In this document: one piece after another, positions 1-11,670 of the stretch
Layout: each line of letters begins with the position of its first letter
How positions within the stretch are numbered: position 1 is the first letter of the stretch
Assembly (NCBI GenBank): GCA_004794785.1
Contig: SJOL01006490.1
Coordinates: 565,673 to 629,672, forward strand
DNA from: Opisthorchis felineus
Lineage: Eukaryota > Platyhelminthes > Trematoda > Opisthorchiida > Opisthorchiidae
DNA: 64,000 bases
Direction: 5' to 3'
Translations under genes and position numbers: made by a program
The notes under the pieces: model-generated
Seen by the model: only the letters and a program-made list of their open reading frames with translations
What the model was told of the DNA's origin: nothing
The model's database searches: none

Positions 1-3000
1 GTGAATAGAATTAAGTGTGGAAAAAGTGTTTTTTAGATGTTCCAAGCCTGAATTTCTGCGGTACACAAATTTTGACGCATGTATTGCGATGAACATATTG
101 GTGCAGCCGGATCCACTTATGTACAAGGCGGCTTTCGAAACTTGCGGAAAGTAATCATATCTATTGGTGACCAAGTTTGTTCAGACTCGCTCATTCTTGA
201 GCTCAAAGAATATGAATTAACCTGTGGACACTAGAAGTGGTTGTCCGAACATCCGTAATCCATAGACTTGGCTGATAACCGTTATCACCACCCTCGTAAA
301 GACAAGACTGAATTTCGCCCATCTCGGCAATGATTTTTTTATTTTTTTATAGTTTGCCTCAAATCCTATTGTATGATTCAGCAACCACCCGCCTCTTTTA
401 AAGGATTAGGCTGACAATTTTATTATTCCCGTTAACCAACGGTTTCAAGTTTCGAGTTTTTTTTCCTTTTTCCATTGTAAAGCCTCATCCAAGTTTAGTG
501 GAGTTCTACAGGGAATCTTCGATTGCTCCAACAAGTATAATAGGCTTCACAACAGGCCTCGTTGAGACTTGTGAAATTGGGAACTATGGGTGCACCCGTC
601 CGGACAGGGCAGCAGCAAGAACAGAACATTTGTGTTGGTGAATACTGGTGGTCCTTGAGTGCAGAAAAACAGCGCAGGAAAAGAGCACGGCCAAACGTCC
701 TTCGGGTATACTTTAGCAGGAACCGAGCTTAAGTCAAGTGCTCCAACCTTTAATTTAGACTCAAAGGAACATGCTTTCCAGAAGAAGATGAGTACTGTTC
801 AAAGCAGAGCAATGAGAACAGATTTAACAAATTATACAGAAGCTCATCAGTACAGATGAAAAATCCGGGATGAATAAACATATCGAGTATTTTTCATTTC
901 CCCAGGGCTCATCATGGGCAACTGTCAGTGGTATTCGATTGGTTAACGTAATTCGACGTGAAACTGCCTGCTAAGTACACAACTCTGGGCCAAGCATGAC
1001 CTACGTGTATATGTGAAGACGGAACTACTTGTACTTATAAGTTTGTGGCACCCGAAGGCCAACTTAAAGTCCCTTTAGACATTTCATCTCTACTCATTCT
1101 TCATGGAAGTTCATATCAAATACTTGGGTCATACACATAAAATCGAAGTCTAGATTATATGAAGGTGCTTAGATTGTGCCTTACAAACCTAATGGGGATA
1201 GCTCACGAAGTAATTTCTCAAGAGAAATATTATTTAACTACTTCGAAAAAACAACGCTATTATGCTCAAGAAAGCCCAGTCTAACTTGAAGACCTCATTA
1301 GGTTAGCAAAGATTTCTGGCTTGTAAACTGCAAGAGGGACGAGGTATCAACAAGGTCGCTTTCAAATCCTCCAGGTTTTCTTTCAAAAAAGATCAAAACC
1401 AAACTCTTACATTGATTACTCTTACAGTCTAGCTGCGCGCATTGCCTACAGGCTTCTCCTGAGATATTTATTGGTTCCCAAAATGCACTTTTCACATAGA
1501 CGTCCCTCGATTTGTCACTAACTCAGAAGTAGGTGGTTCACTGCGTCTAATCGGATGTTGAACCTACGTGACATGAAACTCGCTTTCCACAAAATGGCCA
1601 TTTTAATTACGTAAGATGTCTACGACCGACTTCAAAAGTTAGTGTTTCGCACAGAGACGTGACAGTAAGTGATGTGGAGAAAAACGTTTGTGCACAGTGA
1701 AAGCAAAACGTGTCCCTGGGTGGCGTGATTTAGGTGGGGAAAGCATTCGCGTTAGAAAGACGCTCATTTGCTTTGTATTGTTTCGTTCAACACATCGTTT
1801 TTCAACACAAGAACTGAGAAGTAAAAGCATCCGCATGTGGAGTGGTACCATACCAAGTGTTTCATTTGAATATGTTTGTAGTGGGATTTTTGCTCCCGGA
1901 AGTTAAAGTAAGCCGTTTCCTTTGTGTTACTGCAATCACGAGTTGTGGAAGCTTTGCCGCTCCAATGCGACCAACCTTCGTTCTCTGCACAGCCTGTTTA
2001 AGGAGGGTGTAACGGGCAAACGGTATCTTCGAGTGACGCGTAATACCAGAACCTCCGGGAAGGCAAAACAAAGTCGGAGCTGGGTTTCTGTACGGTACTA
2101 TTAACGTAAGACATCAATTCACACAATGTACAAACCTCGACAGTGGATACTCGTCAACAACAAATGGTCCACTTGGACTACAAAAGTACGAACCAAATGA
2201 GCAAACAGGCTCCCAAGTGAGACAGTCACACGTACGTAAGGTAGGCCGCAAATGGCTGGATGACCTCAGGGCTAAATGGGTGAAGTGCTATGGACAAACA
2301 AATGACTAAACACAAAAGTGGAGCGGGGGTTACAAGTAGGGACAGAAGAAACGTGGGGAATTTCAAATGTCAAAGTAATGGACGATACAGGGGGTATGCC
2401 GATCGGTGTGGTAATAGTTGGTAAACTAGTAGAGGGTGACGTATCCACCGATATCGAAGCACATTCTTGGGAATCAAATTGGCGGTCAGACAAGCTCAAG
2501 ATGGAATTCAAGTAAATGAGACAATTTAAGCCACCCTTCATAAGTGGTATTTACTCCTTGACGTTAAACTATAAAACGCTTATTGAAAAGTGGTTTAGTT
2601 CAGTAGAATACAGCTGAGGCTGACACAAAGCGTGACTTTACTAAAATGCTTTAAACTAAAGAACTTGACTGCTGTATTAGCAAACAATGTTGCCTTTCGA
2701 ATTACCATGTCTCAAAATCGTAATTATCGAAGATCAAAGATTATCACAACAAAAAACGTAAAAACTAAATTTCAGCCTGTGGGCACTAGACATTACCTAC
2801 TTGAAAGCGCCGCGGAAAGGAAGGTACCGTCCACACCAGAGTTGCCCCTGGTCAAATACCTGGGAGCAAACTCGTGTACTGTTTTGAAAGTACATCCAAA
2901 ATATTTACAGCCGTGTGTTCCACTTTTCTACTGCTTGTTATAGTTCAACATCACTTGTCCGTCCCTAAGGAAGGTATTTCCAGTTTGTATTCAAACTGTG

Positions 3001-6000
3001 AAATGTTTCATCACGGCAGGGAAACACTTGTATTCATTAACACCAAAAATATCCAACAATAGAAATGGTTCGATCTTCAGTGCCTTCGCTATTTAAATCC
3101 ACCACCAAAAGAAAAATGCGGCAATTTTATCGCACGGATATCTCGTACTTTCAATATCTTGTGAATCTTGCTATAACATGTGGCGACTTCTCAGAACGAA
3201 TATTTGACAAAAATTCACTACATGCCCTTAATGTGTCCGTTGAGCGACGGTCAATGCTAAGAGCTATTTTTTGAGGAGAAAACTAGTGACTTATCTTATC
3301 CACGCAATGTATTTTAAAGTTTCTGATGTTTACTTATACGACTGGGGGTTAGGCTAAATTTTCAGGCTGCCTAGAATAAGGAAACTGGAGTGGTACACTC
3401 AGTACGTTTAATTACTGTTTGTTTTATTTGCCTTAACCTTGTAGTGAAAGTTGTATTTACGGTAGTAATAAAACGACGCAGTACATATCTGGTTCATTGG
3501 GTTTGCCCTAAGTAGTGATGCGTGAAGTAAACCTGCCCTCTCGCTTGATCAGCGCCCGTTTTTTCTAAACCACAGCGCCTAATGAGCACGTCACAGATGA
3601 CACTGTCAAACAGACAAGCTGCGTTAAATCATGCGTCAGCTGCTGTCTTTTTGGTGCTGAAAAGTTTTGGACAACTGAATGAGAAATTTGAGTATGAGTG
3701 TGTAGAAGGAGTACGTAGGCAAAAAAAGAAAATTTTTAAAGCAGCTAAGTATCATCTTATGGACACTGTTTCACACATCGGTATGGGGTACGCTCTGCGT
3801 ATATACCTGTAAAAAAGCAAATCTGAGAGCTCTGCTGGCTAGATGCACCCACAAATTTGTTGAAGTATATAAGAATTGAATAAATAGGAACTGAGTATGC
3901 ATATGAAAATATATGTACGCAGGAAGAAACAAAATAAACCGAACACAATTCATCATCTCGCTTATTTTGCCCCACATGAGGCTTGTTTACATCGAACTCG
4001 GTCCACATATGCAAAAACGATCACGAATCCGTATCCCATTTCCGGTGGGCCAAAGAATGGACACACCTAGTATTAGACTATATAGAAATACAAATGTGCG
4101 CAAAGTTCAGGAATGTTTCTTTTGGCACTGCGAAGTGCAAACAATCCTACCCAGTCAAATCCATACGTGCTAACCATTTCTAGCAATTTGAAGGATCGCA
4201 CATTAACTTATGCTCTCAAGACGATTGAGCAGATGTTTCTTTTGTCAATCGATTTCAAGAGTAAAACGGGAAATTAACCAGTAGTAGTCATCTTTAGAGT
4301 ACATGTAGAAATGTAACAAAGTGCATCCGGATGCCACGTTATAGTACGTTTTGGCAAAACATCATGGCCCTTACTAGGGGTGGTCTTACGCTAAAGCATC
4401 ATATATTTACAATCAGTCCCTCCATTTATGGCCGACTTGAGATCATTTCACGCTCTAGAAATCACCCCTCTAGCACCACATCAGTTGCCGATTGCGTCCT
4501 GACTTCTCAACTATCTTTTCTATCATATAATTCTAAATGGAAGAGGGTATAATAAATTAGCATACAATAACGAATAACACAAACAAATTGTTTCCACCTA
4601 AGAAACGAGGAAAATTTGGAAGCACGATAGTATGCTCATTTGTATAAATTCGTTTTACTTAAATTGCATATGTCCGTATAGAATCGGCTACTCGGCAGGA
4701 AACGATAAAGTAACAGAAGCCAGTGGTGTAGTTACCTCATGGTCTCCCCAAATAACCATTGGCTAGGCTTAACGGGAATCCACTTACGAGAAATCAGTGC
4801 AAAAATATTGAAAAATCTAATAAGTGTAGGAATCAGCCATATTGGCTGGATGGGTTTGCATTTTGGGGGTTGCTCTTGTTTCTTTCAGAAATGGCTGAAA
4901 AAAATGTCGGATAACTATTTTTCCATCCAGTAGATTGCATCGTAAGTTGAGTTTTTCTCCCAAAATCTGTGTGCAACATGCGGATCACACCTACTTGGAA
5001 ACCAATTTGGTTACACCTTTTTCGTTTCCCAGTGCCTAGAGATAACAGCTTCTCTTCTAAGTACTGATGATGCCACCTTGATTGGAAACAAAATAGCCGC
5101 AACCAAATTGACCTGGAACTTTAACAGACTGATGCTTTAAAATAAGGTTGTTTATTAGACGAACAAGGAGTAATTTGAAGCAGGGTGTTAAGTTCTCTAT
5201 CTAGATTGACGTTTCCGGAATTATCAGATATAAGGCTAGTAATATCCTCAGTTGACTCTTACTTGCCCCCTATTCATGATCACTATTCATCTTCCATGGT
5301 TTCAGACATAGAATGACCACAGCTTTATTCCTGAGTATCCTGGGGCAACTGTGAGGAAGGACGAGAACAACAATAACCTGTGAGTCCGCATACTTGCAGT
5401 TAATCATCAAAGCAATTAGCGGGAGTTATCCAGCAAACGACGGAAACAAAACAAGAAGAAAGATGGCGCTTGAAGCATGCTAACACTAGCTGGGAATGGA
5501 GAGAAAATTTTGTCATTGCAAGCCATGGAATTCAAGTGGCTGCGTACTTAGGCTAGCATAAAACTAATCATATCATGATTAAGAAATCGAAAGCAGTTGC
5601 GCTGAGTATCCCAGTCTGGCAATGGTGTATTTCAGTATTAATAATCCTGCCGAGGCATTATTACCGTCAAGCTCAAACGGAACAAAAAGCGCGAATCCGC
5701 CCACATTATCCAACCTTAGGCAGGGCTGACACGGAGCGAAAACGAGGGTCAGAATGTTCTAACTAATCCACCATTCGCCACAAAGGACTACTTTTGAAAG
5801 GCATGTGGGAGTGGAGAACATAATGAATTACCCGAAACGTATCAGCACTTCCTTACGGAGTAAGGGTTGTCTCAGGAAACTTCAACAGTTTATCATGAAT
5901 ACAAGATACCTGCCCGCAAAAGCTGGTGTTGAATTAGAGCATTTTCGTATCGCATTCACTCCTGTGTTATTCAATAAGCTCCTTCAGTGAAGTTGATTGT

Positions 6001-7840
6001 AATGTCAATTTGTTGTACTTTCATTCACACGCATGTCCTCAAAGATTTATGGCGTGACTGCCAGGCTCACCTGGTGTAGTAGATCAAGGAGGGATTGTAA
6101 ACGCATCTTTGGTTTGTACTAATGAGTGTCACAGCTGCCCACGGCAATAAGCGCGTACGCTTTCATCTTCTAGCGGTAAGCTTTTAGTAGTGTAAGGCCA
6201 ATAGACCGTGGAAATGAGTTAACTTATATTTACATTATGCACAACACCAGTAAAAGGAGGTTTGATACAAAACTTTTACAGATAATCTGTGTACTACGCG
6301 AAGCATAAAGCTAGCAAGTAGTGGGAGGACTAGGACAACGTCAAAGAGTTGCAAAACGTAGGATTAACAAAAGGGTAAATTGTAGAAGCGTGGCTGAAAA
6401 AAGATCATCAGTAGTTTCTGAATTTTCTTCAGTTACTAGCCAAATGTAGAAAGAGAAACAGACAAAATGTGCTAGGCATTCACCACCCCACTGTTGTGGT
6501 GGCTGACATTTCACACCTACCAAATAGTGGCGCAATTTTCATGACAGTACGAATGACGTTTTCAAAGCATTAAAAAACCGTTTGTAACATTGCGGAGTAG
6601 AATGTGACACTGCGATCGGTCCAAAATAGGCGCTGAATTTTTGTTCAATAAAAACGAGAAATTTAGCACCGGCTTTACACTCTAATTTTCCTATTTAGAT
6701 GTGTCTGCATAGAAAGACTAGTTATCAAAGGGAGTCACTTGTGTTCCGTCCACTTAAGTGCTTTAACTTTTTGTAAACTACCTTATTTGGGTATACTTTT
6801 CAGCAAGCCGTACAAAGGAGAAATACTACGCTTCAGCTTTATCAAATTGCTTCCAGCAAAACTTCCCAACCGTTCATTTTAGAAGAAATCATACCATACG
6901 ACAATACTTCCACCTATTCCTTGTATAGTCAATCTGAACCTGCCAAATGAGTACCCACATATATCTGAGTCTTAGAAACACTTTCCAGCCCGAAGAACAT
7001 TCCTCGTGAATTTACCACCCATACTTAGCTGCCTGTTTCATACAACGCGAAGCACCAGTCTTAAAATATCGAATTCACTCGGCTTGGGTAGTCACTGAGC
7101 CGATTTTCGCAAGCCTCCAAATTGAGTACTGGTAGTGCTTAGTCCAGAATAGAAAGGCTGAAAATTTGGTTCCATGTTCATTTCGATAGCTATGGGAACA
7201 GTCTGCTAAATACATGAATATGGCCAGCCATCAAATGTTTCGTTAAAATACTTAGCCATCAAACGACGAAACAATCATTCTGAGCTAGAAACAGACTTAA
7301 AACGTCCCACATATCTGTTCTTTACTTGAAAGGACCATTTATCGACTGCATGCACAGTGTATAATGTTTATGAACAACACTATACCTTTCGGAAGAATTG
7401 CGTTGATATGTCAAAGTGGTGACTGGTCTTGTAGCAATGAGCGTATCAGTCATTTGTTCAGTGAGTTTAGAGATCAAGTCGAGTTGTCAAAGTTTTCGAG
7501 CTCACCACGATAGATTTGTGCCCTGGTAAAGTGAAGAATAGCGCTCACAAACAACAGAATTATTACTGGTAACTGGCTGCTTCTTTTAGTGTTCTCCTTC
7601 AGTAGGGGCGTGTCAACTATATTGATTTGGTATGCGGTTTCTCAGCGCAAGCTCCATGTAGCCCCCTTGACTTTTCCACAGTTTACATTAAAGTTGTTTC
7701 TGTATCTGGACTATATTAACGTCTGCTCATTATGGAAGGCATAAAAAGGGCCCACGAATAGCACATATATCAAGTGTTGCTCCATTAACAGATGTTGCGA
7801 GTCAGCTGTAAAGTTCAAATGCCCAAGCGTGGTAAAAAAC
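1..7840. other. Non-coding stretch, nothing recognised
   Basis: Open frames here are at most about 100 codons (for example 2632-2943 +) and show no family motif. This length is expected by chance in AT-rich DNA. No TM1-like innexin exon, tRNA, tandem repeat or recognisable mobile-element fragment was seen. It is either 5' flank or upstream intron of the innexin gene. Confidence 0.6.
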
Positions 7841-7844
7841 CATC

Positions 7845-7918
7845 GTTTTTGTTAGCTCAGTCGATAAACCATGCATTGGATAAGCATGAGGTCAGCGGGT
7901 CCAATCCGTTCTCAAGCG
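7845..7918 (+). repeat. tRNA-like sequence (SINE head or tRNA pseudogene)
   Basis: Box A-like TTAGCTCAGTCGAT at 7852 and box B-like GGGTCCAATCC at 7897 are 45 nt apart, the spacing of a tRNA gene. Between them CATGC/GCATG can form an anticodon-type stem, and AGCGG/CCGTT can form a T stem around a 7-nt loop. The acceptor ends do not pair, so it is not a functional tRNA. A tRNA-derived SINE remnant is most likely. Confidence 0.5.
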
Positions 7919-8960
7919 CATGCTATCTTTCGCACGCCGTAAACGCGAACTCCACACGTCAAGATCTCTTCTGCTTCCCAAAAGTTTCATAATGCGATTG
8001 ATTAGTTAAAAGGTGGCCGGATATATCAGTCGAACCCTGATATTAGACAAGCAAATGCAATTTTCTTCATCTGAAAAGCTATACTGTCGCATGCAATTAT
8101 AAAATCTCTTCGCACAATCTTTTCGGTGGATTTTAGTTCCTCTGTTTACGTCTCTGAAACTCAGTCTGAAGGTCGACGGGTAAGCTTAGGGCATAACAAA
8201 TATTCTGATGAGTTTAGAATAATATATTTCAACTCCGCTATGACTAATTTTACAAAATGCCTCCGTACCAAGAAAAAACCACTTGAATTCAAAGATAACT
8301 GATAGGTCGCCGCCTCCAGGAGCACAGTGTAAAGTACTGACCACTGCTAATGAACAATAGTTTGTCCACTGTGTCCCTAATTTTGTATGTGAGGAAGCAG
8401 GAACAACCCCTTCATGTTCAACCATCCCAGTAACTGTGCCGGGTGGTCTTTTTGATCAACCAACGCAGTACTGATATTCTTTCTTACTAGGGAAGTTGTA
8501 GACACAGCAACTTGTATTAACCAGCCAAAGTCACATTCGTTCTCAAAATAGGCGCTCACTTGTGTGTGAGGCGCAGGTTGATGCCGGTACCTGCCCCAAA
8601 CCGGATTTGAGTCCAGTCCAGTCAGTTCAGTCCCAGTTAGCTTTAATCTTGGTAAAGACAAATAAATAACAAAACACAAGTTAGATATATCTTCAAGACC
8701 GACTTTTACTCTCATTCTTAGACGGGAAGTTAAATTCAACGTTTTTTAAGCCTTCTAACAGTTCTGCTTAGATGTATTTCCAAATCATTCCTCATCTCAT
8801 CCAGTCACGCCATCTCTCAGTTAGCGATTCTTCACACCTCTTCAGTTCGCTTCCATGCTATTTGGTATTCATCTTTGCACTCCCTCTGTCTATTCGTACT
8901 TTTCGGGATAACAGTAGATTTTGATTGAGATATCATTAAATGACTCTCGGCTCCCGAAGG
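7919..8960. other. Non-coding stretch, nothing firm
   Basis: Two overlapping minus-strand frames of 79 and 120 codons (8186-8425 and 8377-8739) have no recognisable motif. A box-B-like stretch, GGATTTGAGTCC near 8601, may be another SINE scrap but has no convincing box A. Confidence 0.5.
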
Positions 8961-9080
8961 AACATTACTACTAAAGTTACTTTAACAGACAAAAACCTGT
9001 TTCGTTCCTCTTGGAGCTCACCGGATAAACGAAGTCTCTAAGTTTCTGTCAACCTCATGTTCTACTTAAGACTTAGTAAC
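8961..9080 (-). repeat. Degenerate copy of the hammerhead-bearing repeat
   Basis: The segment GTTTCTGTCAACCTCATGTT (9043-9062) matches GTTTCCGTCAACCTCATGTT at 11456 with one mismatch. To its left, TTGGAGCTCA aligns with TTAGAGCTCA of the 11401 copy. In sense orientation it keeps GCTCC AAGA GGAAC GAAAC, equivalent to stem II plus the GAAA box, but the CTGATGA box has decayed to CGGTGAG. Confidence 0.6.
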
Positions 9081-10370
9081 TCGCCACGATGCTTTTCCAG
9101 CCAAACTGTCTGAATAGTGATCCCTGGATTTATATAAAGCACTAAAAATGAACGAAACGAAATAGGATAGCGTGTTCGCTGTAGTAAAGTATTTGATATG
9201 TAGGTAAAATTAACAAAGTCTGAGTGCACAGGGAGAGAGATACTGGAGAGGTGATCAGTTGTGACACTTGCTCTCTTGAGTGTCATGCAACCCAAGCAGT
9301 ACGGTTTTATTCTGCCGGAACGATTCTGCACCAAACAGTGAAGACCATTGCTGGGCTTCAGCTACGATGGTTTGTGTCTGTCCAACAGTCATGAACTACG
9401 ATGTCGTGTGAAGGAAACGGGGCCCTATTATACCCAAAATAACAAATGCCTGGAATTTTTCTACAGTTGCACGCGTTAATTTGTTTGATTAGTATCCTGG
9501 TGGACCCTCGGGACCGCAAGAAGCCCGATTCCACCGCTATTCTCACATCCGGCGACGCTATAGTAACTGTCATGACTCAAAGGAGCCAAGAACGACTTCA
9601 TCTTATAAGAACAAAGTTGAGAATGATCCGATCATAAAAGGATGTACCATGGCAAACCATTATGCGACAACAGCTACAGTTGCACTGAAAGAATTGGGGA
9701 TAAAAACCATCAGTTTAACAGGCGAAAGACAATTTTAACCAGCATTAGAAGTGATATTGAATCAAATGACGACTTGCTTCTGCTATATTCCTCAAACATC
9801 TTTCCTGCAACCGACTCTTCAACAGCTGTCAAAGAGCTTTGTACACTTGTATGAGCACTGTATTATACCAGAAATAACATAGAAAGTCCATAACCGCAGG
9901 CTTAGCTGCTTACCCTCCCTAAAAATTGCACTTTCAAAGTCTTGTGAATGCACGTTCTTCAGAGAACGACAAACCTCACTTTCTACTTCACGCTAGATGC
10001 CTGTGCCATGGTTGGATGGAATTTTTCTCCTGAGATGAATATGTTGAATAAACTCATATAAAAAGGAGCCCGCATAAAAGTGACTGTCATTTCAATACTT
10101 ACCGGTTGCTTCTCAGGTGACTGTTGGCCTGTTTGCCGAGCTTGACACTTGATTCTCGAAGGTTTCAATAATGTGTGAATTGCCAATGCCTCCTCAAATG
10201 ATGACGAAATATTTGCAAGCCAGTTTGCAACCTAGGATAACAAACAACAACCATCTGCTCAAACAACAATAAAAGCCATCAAGCTACAACCATTCGGTTT
10301 AATTGTAGCAATAAACGGCACAAACAACAAGCTCACTTCCTTTCCACCCAAGTGCAGATCACAAAACCAA
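9081..10370. other. Non-coding stretch with an A/C-rich motif cluster at its end
   Basis: No gene recognised. Between about 10235 and 10345 the words AACAACAA or AAACAACAA recur several times at irregular spacing, so this is A/C-rich simple sequence and not a true tandem array. Confidence 0.5.
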
Positions 10371-10445
10371 AGGACTGTGCCTACCAGATAAGACCCAAGA
10401 AGGGTGAAATCGGTCGTGGGCTATCGAAGAATTTTCAGTAACCTT
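10371..10445 (+). repeat. Hammerhead-repeat fragment, + orientation
   Basis: From GGACTGTGCCTACC through AAGGGTGAAATCGGTCGTGG to TTTTCAGTAACC it aligns along its whole length with the reverse complement of 11381-11445. The shared words GCCTACC, AAGGGTGAA, GGTCGTGGGCT and TTTTCAGTAAC occur in the same order and nearly the same spacing. Confidence 0.7.
10378..10422 (+). ncRNA. Decayed hammerhead ribozyme motif (copy A)
   Basis: Type I layout: stem I 5' strand GCCTAC (10379-10384), core box CAGATAA in place of CTGATGA, stem II ACCC/GGGT, GAAA (10406-10409), a very short stem III ending in GTC, and stem I 3' strand GTGGGC. Six stem I pairs remain (one G.U). Two core changes (U4 to A, G8 to A) predict that it is inactive. 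Confidence 0.5.
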
Positions 10446-11169
10446 ATGAGTAGTGTATTACGTCTATAAAGGGCCAAATACTTTTGCCAATTTGCTTGAC
10501 AATGGAAGTGTCTGTTGTCGACCTAATGACGCTTCTAGCCAAACACACATTAACTGACTTATTGCGATTGGTTTGCCAACGTATGGTAGGTATCCTTCAA
10601 ACAGGCTTATTCCTAACAAATTTATGAGTGATATACTTGGGCATAGATTTTCAGTATGTTTTAAAAAATTTGAAGACACTTAGGAGACAAATATAGCAAC
10701 CCTAAGAAAGTCGTATTCACACAGGCTTTTCTATTGCTAAACGTTCTACATGGCTTCAATCATAGCCAAAAATAGTGTCACATAACTCTAATCAGCTTCA
10801 TGACCGTTATTCGCTGTTTGCGCGTTTTATTATCCATCGATGGCAGATTGAATTTTCTAATGCTACTGCACTGTTTAAGAAATCACTTCTCCTGGTTTGC
10901 ATTCGTGCCTTTCGCGCCTTAGATAAATCTATTATTTGTTGTAACAAATCGTAAGCTCGATACCACTATATGTGTACTGCATAGGCATCCATATGCTTCT
11001 GACTTTGTTCTCCCGTAGTGATGTCACCGACGTTTGACCTATAGCTTTGCCTCAATACTTCGAGTAAATGTAGTCAATAATAATATATATTACACATTCC
11101 TCGTAACATTTTCTTTTGCGTTATTATGTTATTGATACACTGCTGCCGGTATGCAACACGCATAATAAA
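10446..11169. other. Non-coding stretch, nothing recognised
   Basis: AT-rich sequence between two repeat copies. It has no open frame of note apart from a 71-codon minus frame (10464-10679) without motifs. Confidence 0.5.
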
Positions 11170-11290
11170 ATTTACAGGGGTTACCAAAAAATTATGCAAC
11201 AGGCAATCGGATAATTTCAAAAAATACTCATTTGCATATCAATATTGTTTTTACGAGGTACTCAACTGAATCTCTCGTTTACAAAATCCT
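11170..11290 (-). repeat. Core segment of the dispersed repeat, - orientation
   Basis: It contains ATGCAACA, then CTCATTTGCATATCAAT, then CTCAACTGAATCTCTCGTTT, in the same order as the reverse complement of 19213-19320. No ribozyme end is visible in this copy. Confidence 0.6.
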
Positions 11291-11400
11291 TCAACTGAAT
11301 GTGCTAAACAAAGGCTGTCTCATGTTTTAGTTGGTACACTATTCGAGACATCGCAGTATATTTTCATAAAGAAAACTACTTGCAGAGTTACTGAAAACTC

Positions 11401-11445
11401 AGCCCACGACCAGCTTCACCCTTATTAGAGCTCATCAGGTAGGCT
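11401..11445 (-). ncRNA. Hammerhead ribozyme motif with intact core (copy B)
   Basis: Read on the minus strand: stem I AGCCTAC (complement of 11439-11445), CTGATGA, stem II GCTC/GGGT around a TAATAA loop (two G.U pairs), GAAG, a two- to three-pair stem III (CT/GG), T and cleavage-site C in GGTC, then stem I GTGGGCT (complement of 11401-11407). Stem I pairs 7 of 7, one as G.U. C3, U4, G5, A6, G8, A9, G12, A13, A14 and C17 are all present. The near-absent stem III is typical of ribozymes in Penelope-like elements, many of which act as dimers. Activity is an inference. Confidence 0.65.
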
Positions 11446-11570
11446 CAGTCCACATGTTTCCGTCAACCTCATGTTTTACTTGAACCCAAATTGGACAGAT
11501 TGCAACAAATACGCCCATTTGCATACCAATTTAGTTTCTATGGAAGATTCAGCTGAGTTCCTCGTTTCTG

Positions 11571-11616
11571 CGCCGACCTGATGAGCAACAAGAGAGGTGA
11601 AACCGGTCGCGGGCTT
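11571..11616 (+). ncRNA. Hammerhead ribozyme motif, core intact but stem I damaged (copy C)
   Basis: CTGATGA (11578-11584), a degraded stem II, GAAA (11599-11602), CCGGTC and GCGGGCT. ACCGGT is self-complementary, as in dimeric hammerheads with minimal stem III. Stem I (CGCCGAC with GCGGGCT) has only about four of seven pairs, so self-cleavage is unlikely. Confidence 0.55.
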
Positions 11617-11670
11617 TCAAGGAGTTCGCAGAAACATAGTGAGCGGTTTTCATTAGAAATAAAATCGGAT

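Larger units (their letters stand above)
11357..11670. repeat. Composite foldback element with two opposed hammerhead-bearing arms
   Basis: The left arm (about 11357-11448) and the reverse complement of the right arm (about 11570-11670) align: the left has GAAAACTCAGCCCACGACCA, and the reversed right arm has GAAAGCCCGCGACCGGTTTC in the same place, with shared flanks TTTTC...GAAAAC and GCTCATCAGGT. Between them is a core in minus orientation (CTTGAACCCAAATTGG, CATTTGCATACCAATTT, GATTCAGCTGAG). The left arm plus the core form one normally ordered copy. The right arm is an extra, inverted ribozyme end. Confidence 0.7.

Noticed and set aside
2272..2541. Ser/Thr/Pro-rich 89-codon minus frame and a protein-like 65-codon plus frame over the same bases.
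   Set aside because: Both are of chance length, neither has a recognisable motif, and they are mutually opposed.
7845..7918. Possible functional tRNA gene.
   Set aside because: The acceptor ends do not pair and the anticodon loop is nine bases unless an A.A mismatch is accepted; a SINE or pseudogene is more likely.
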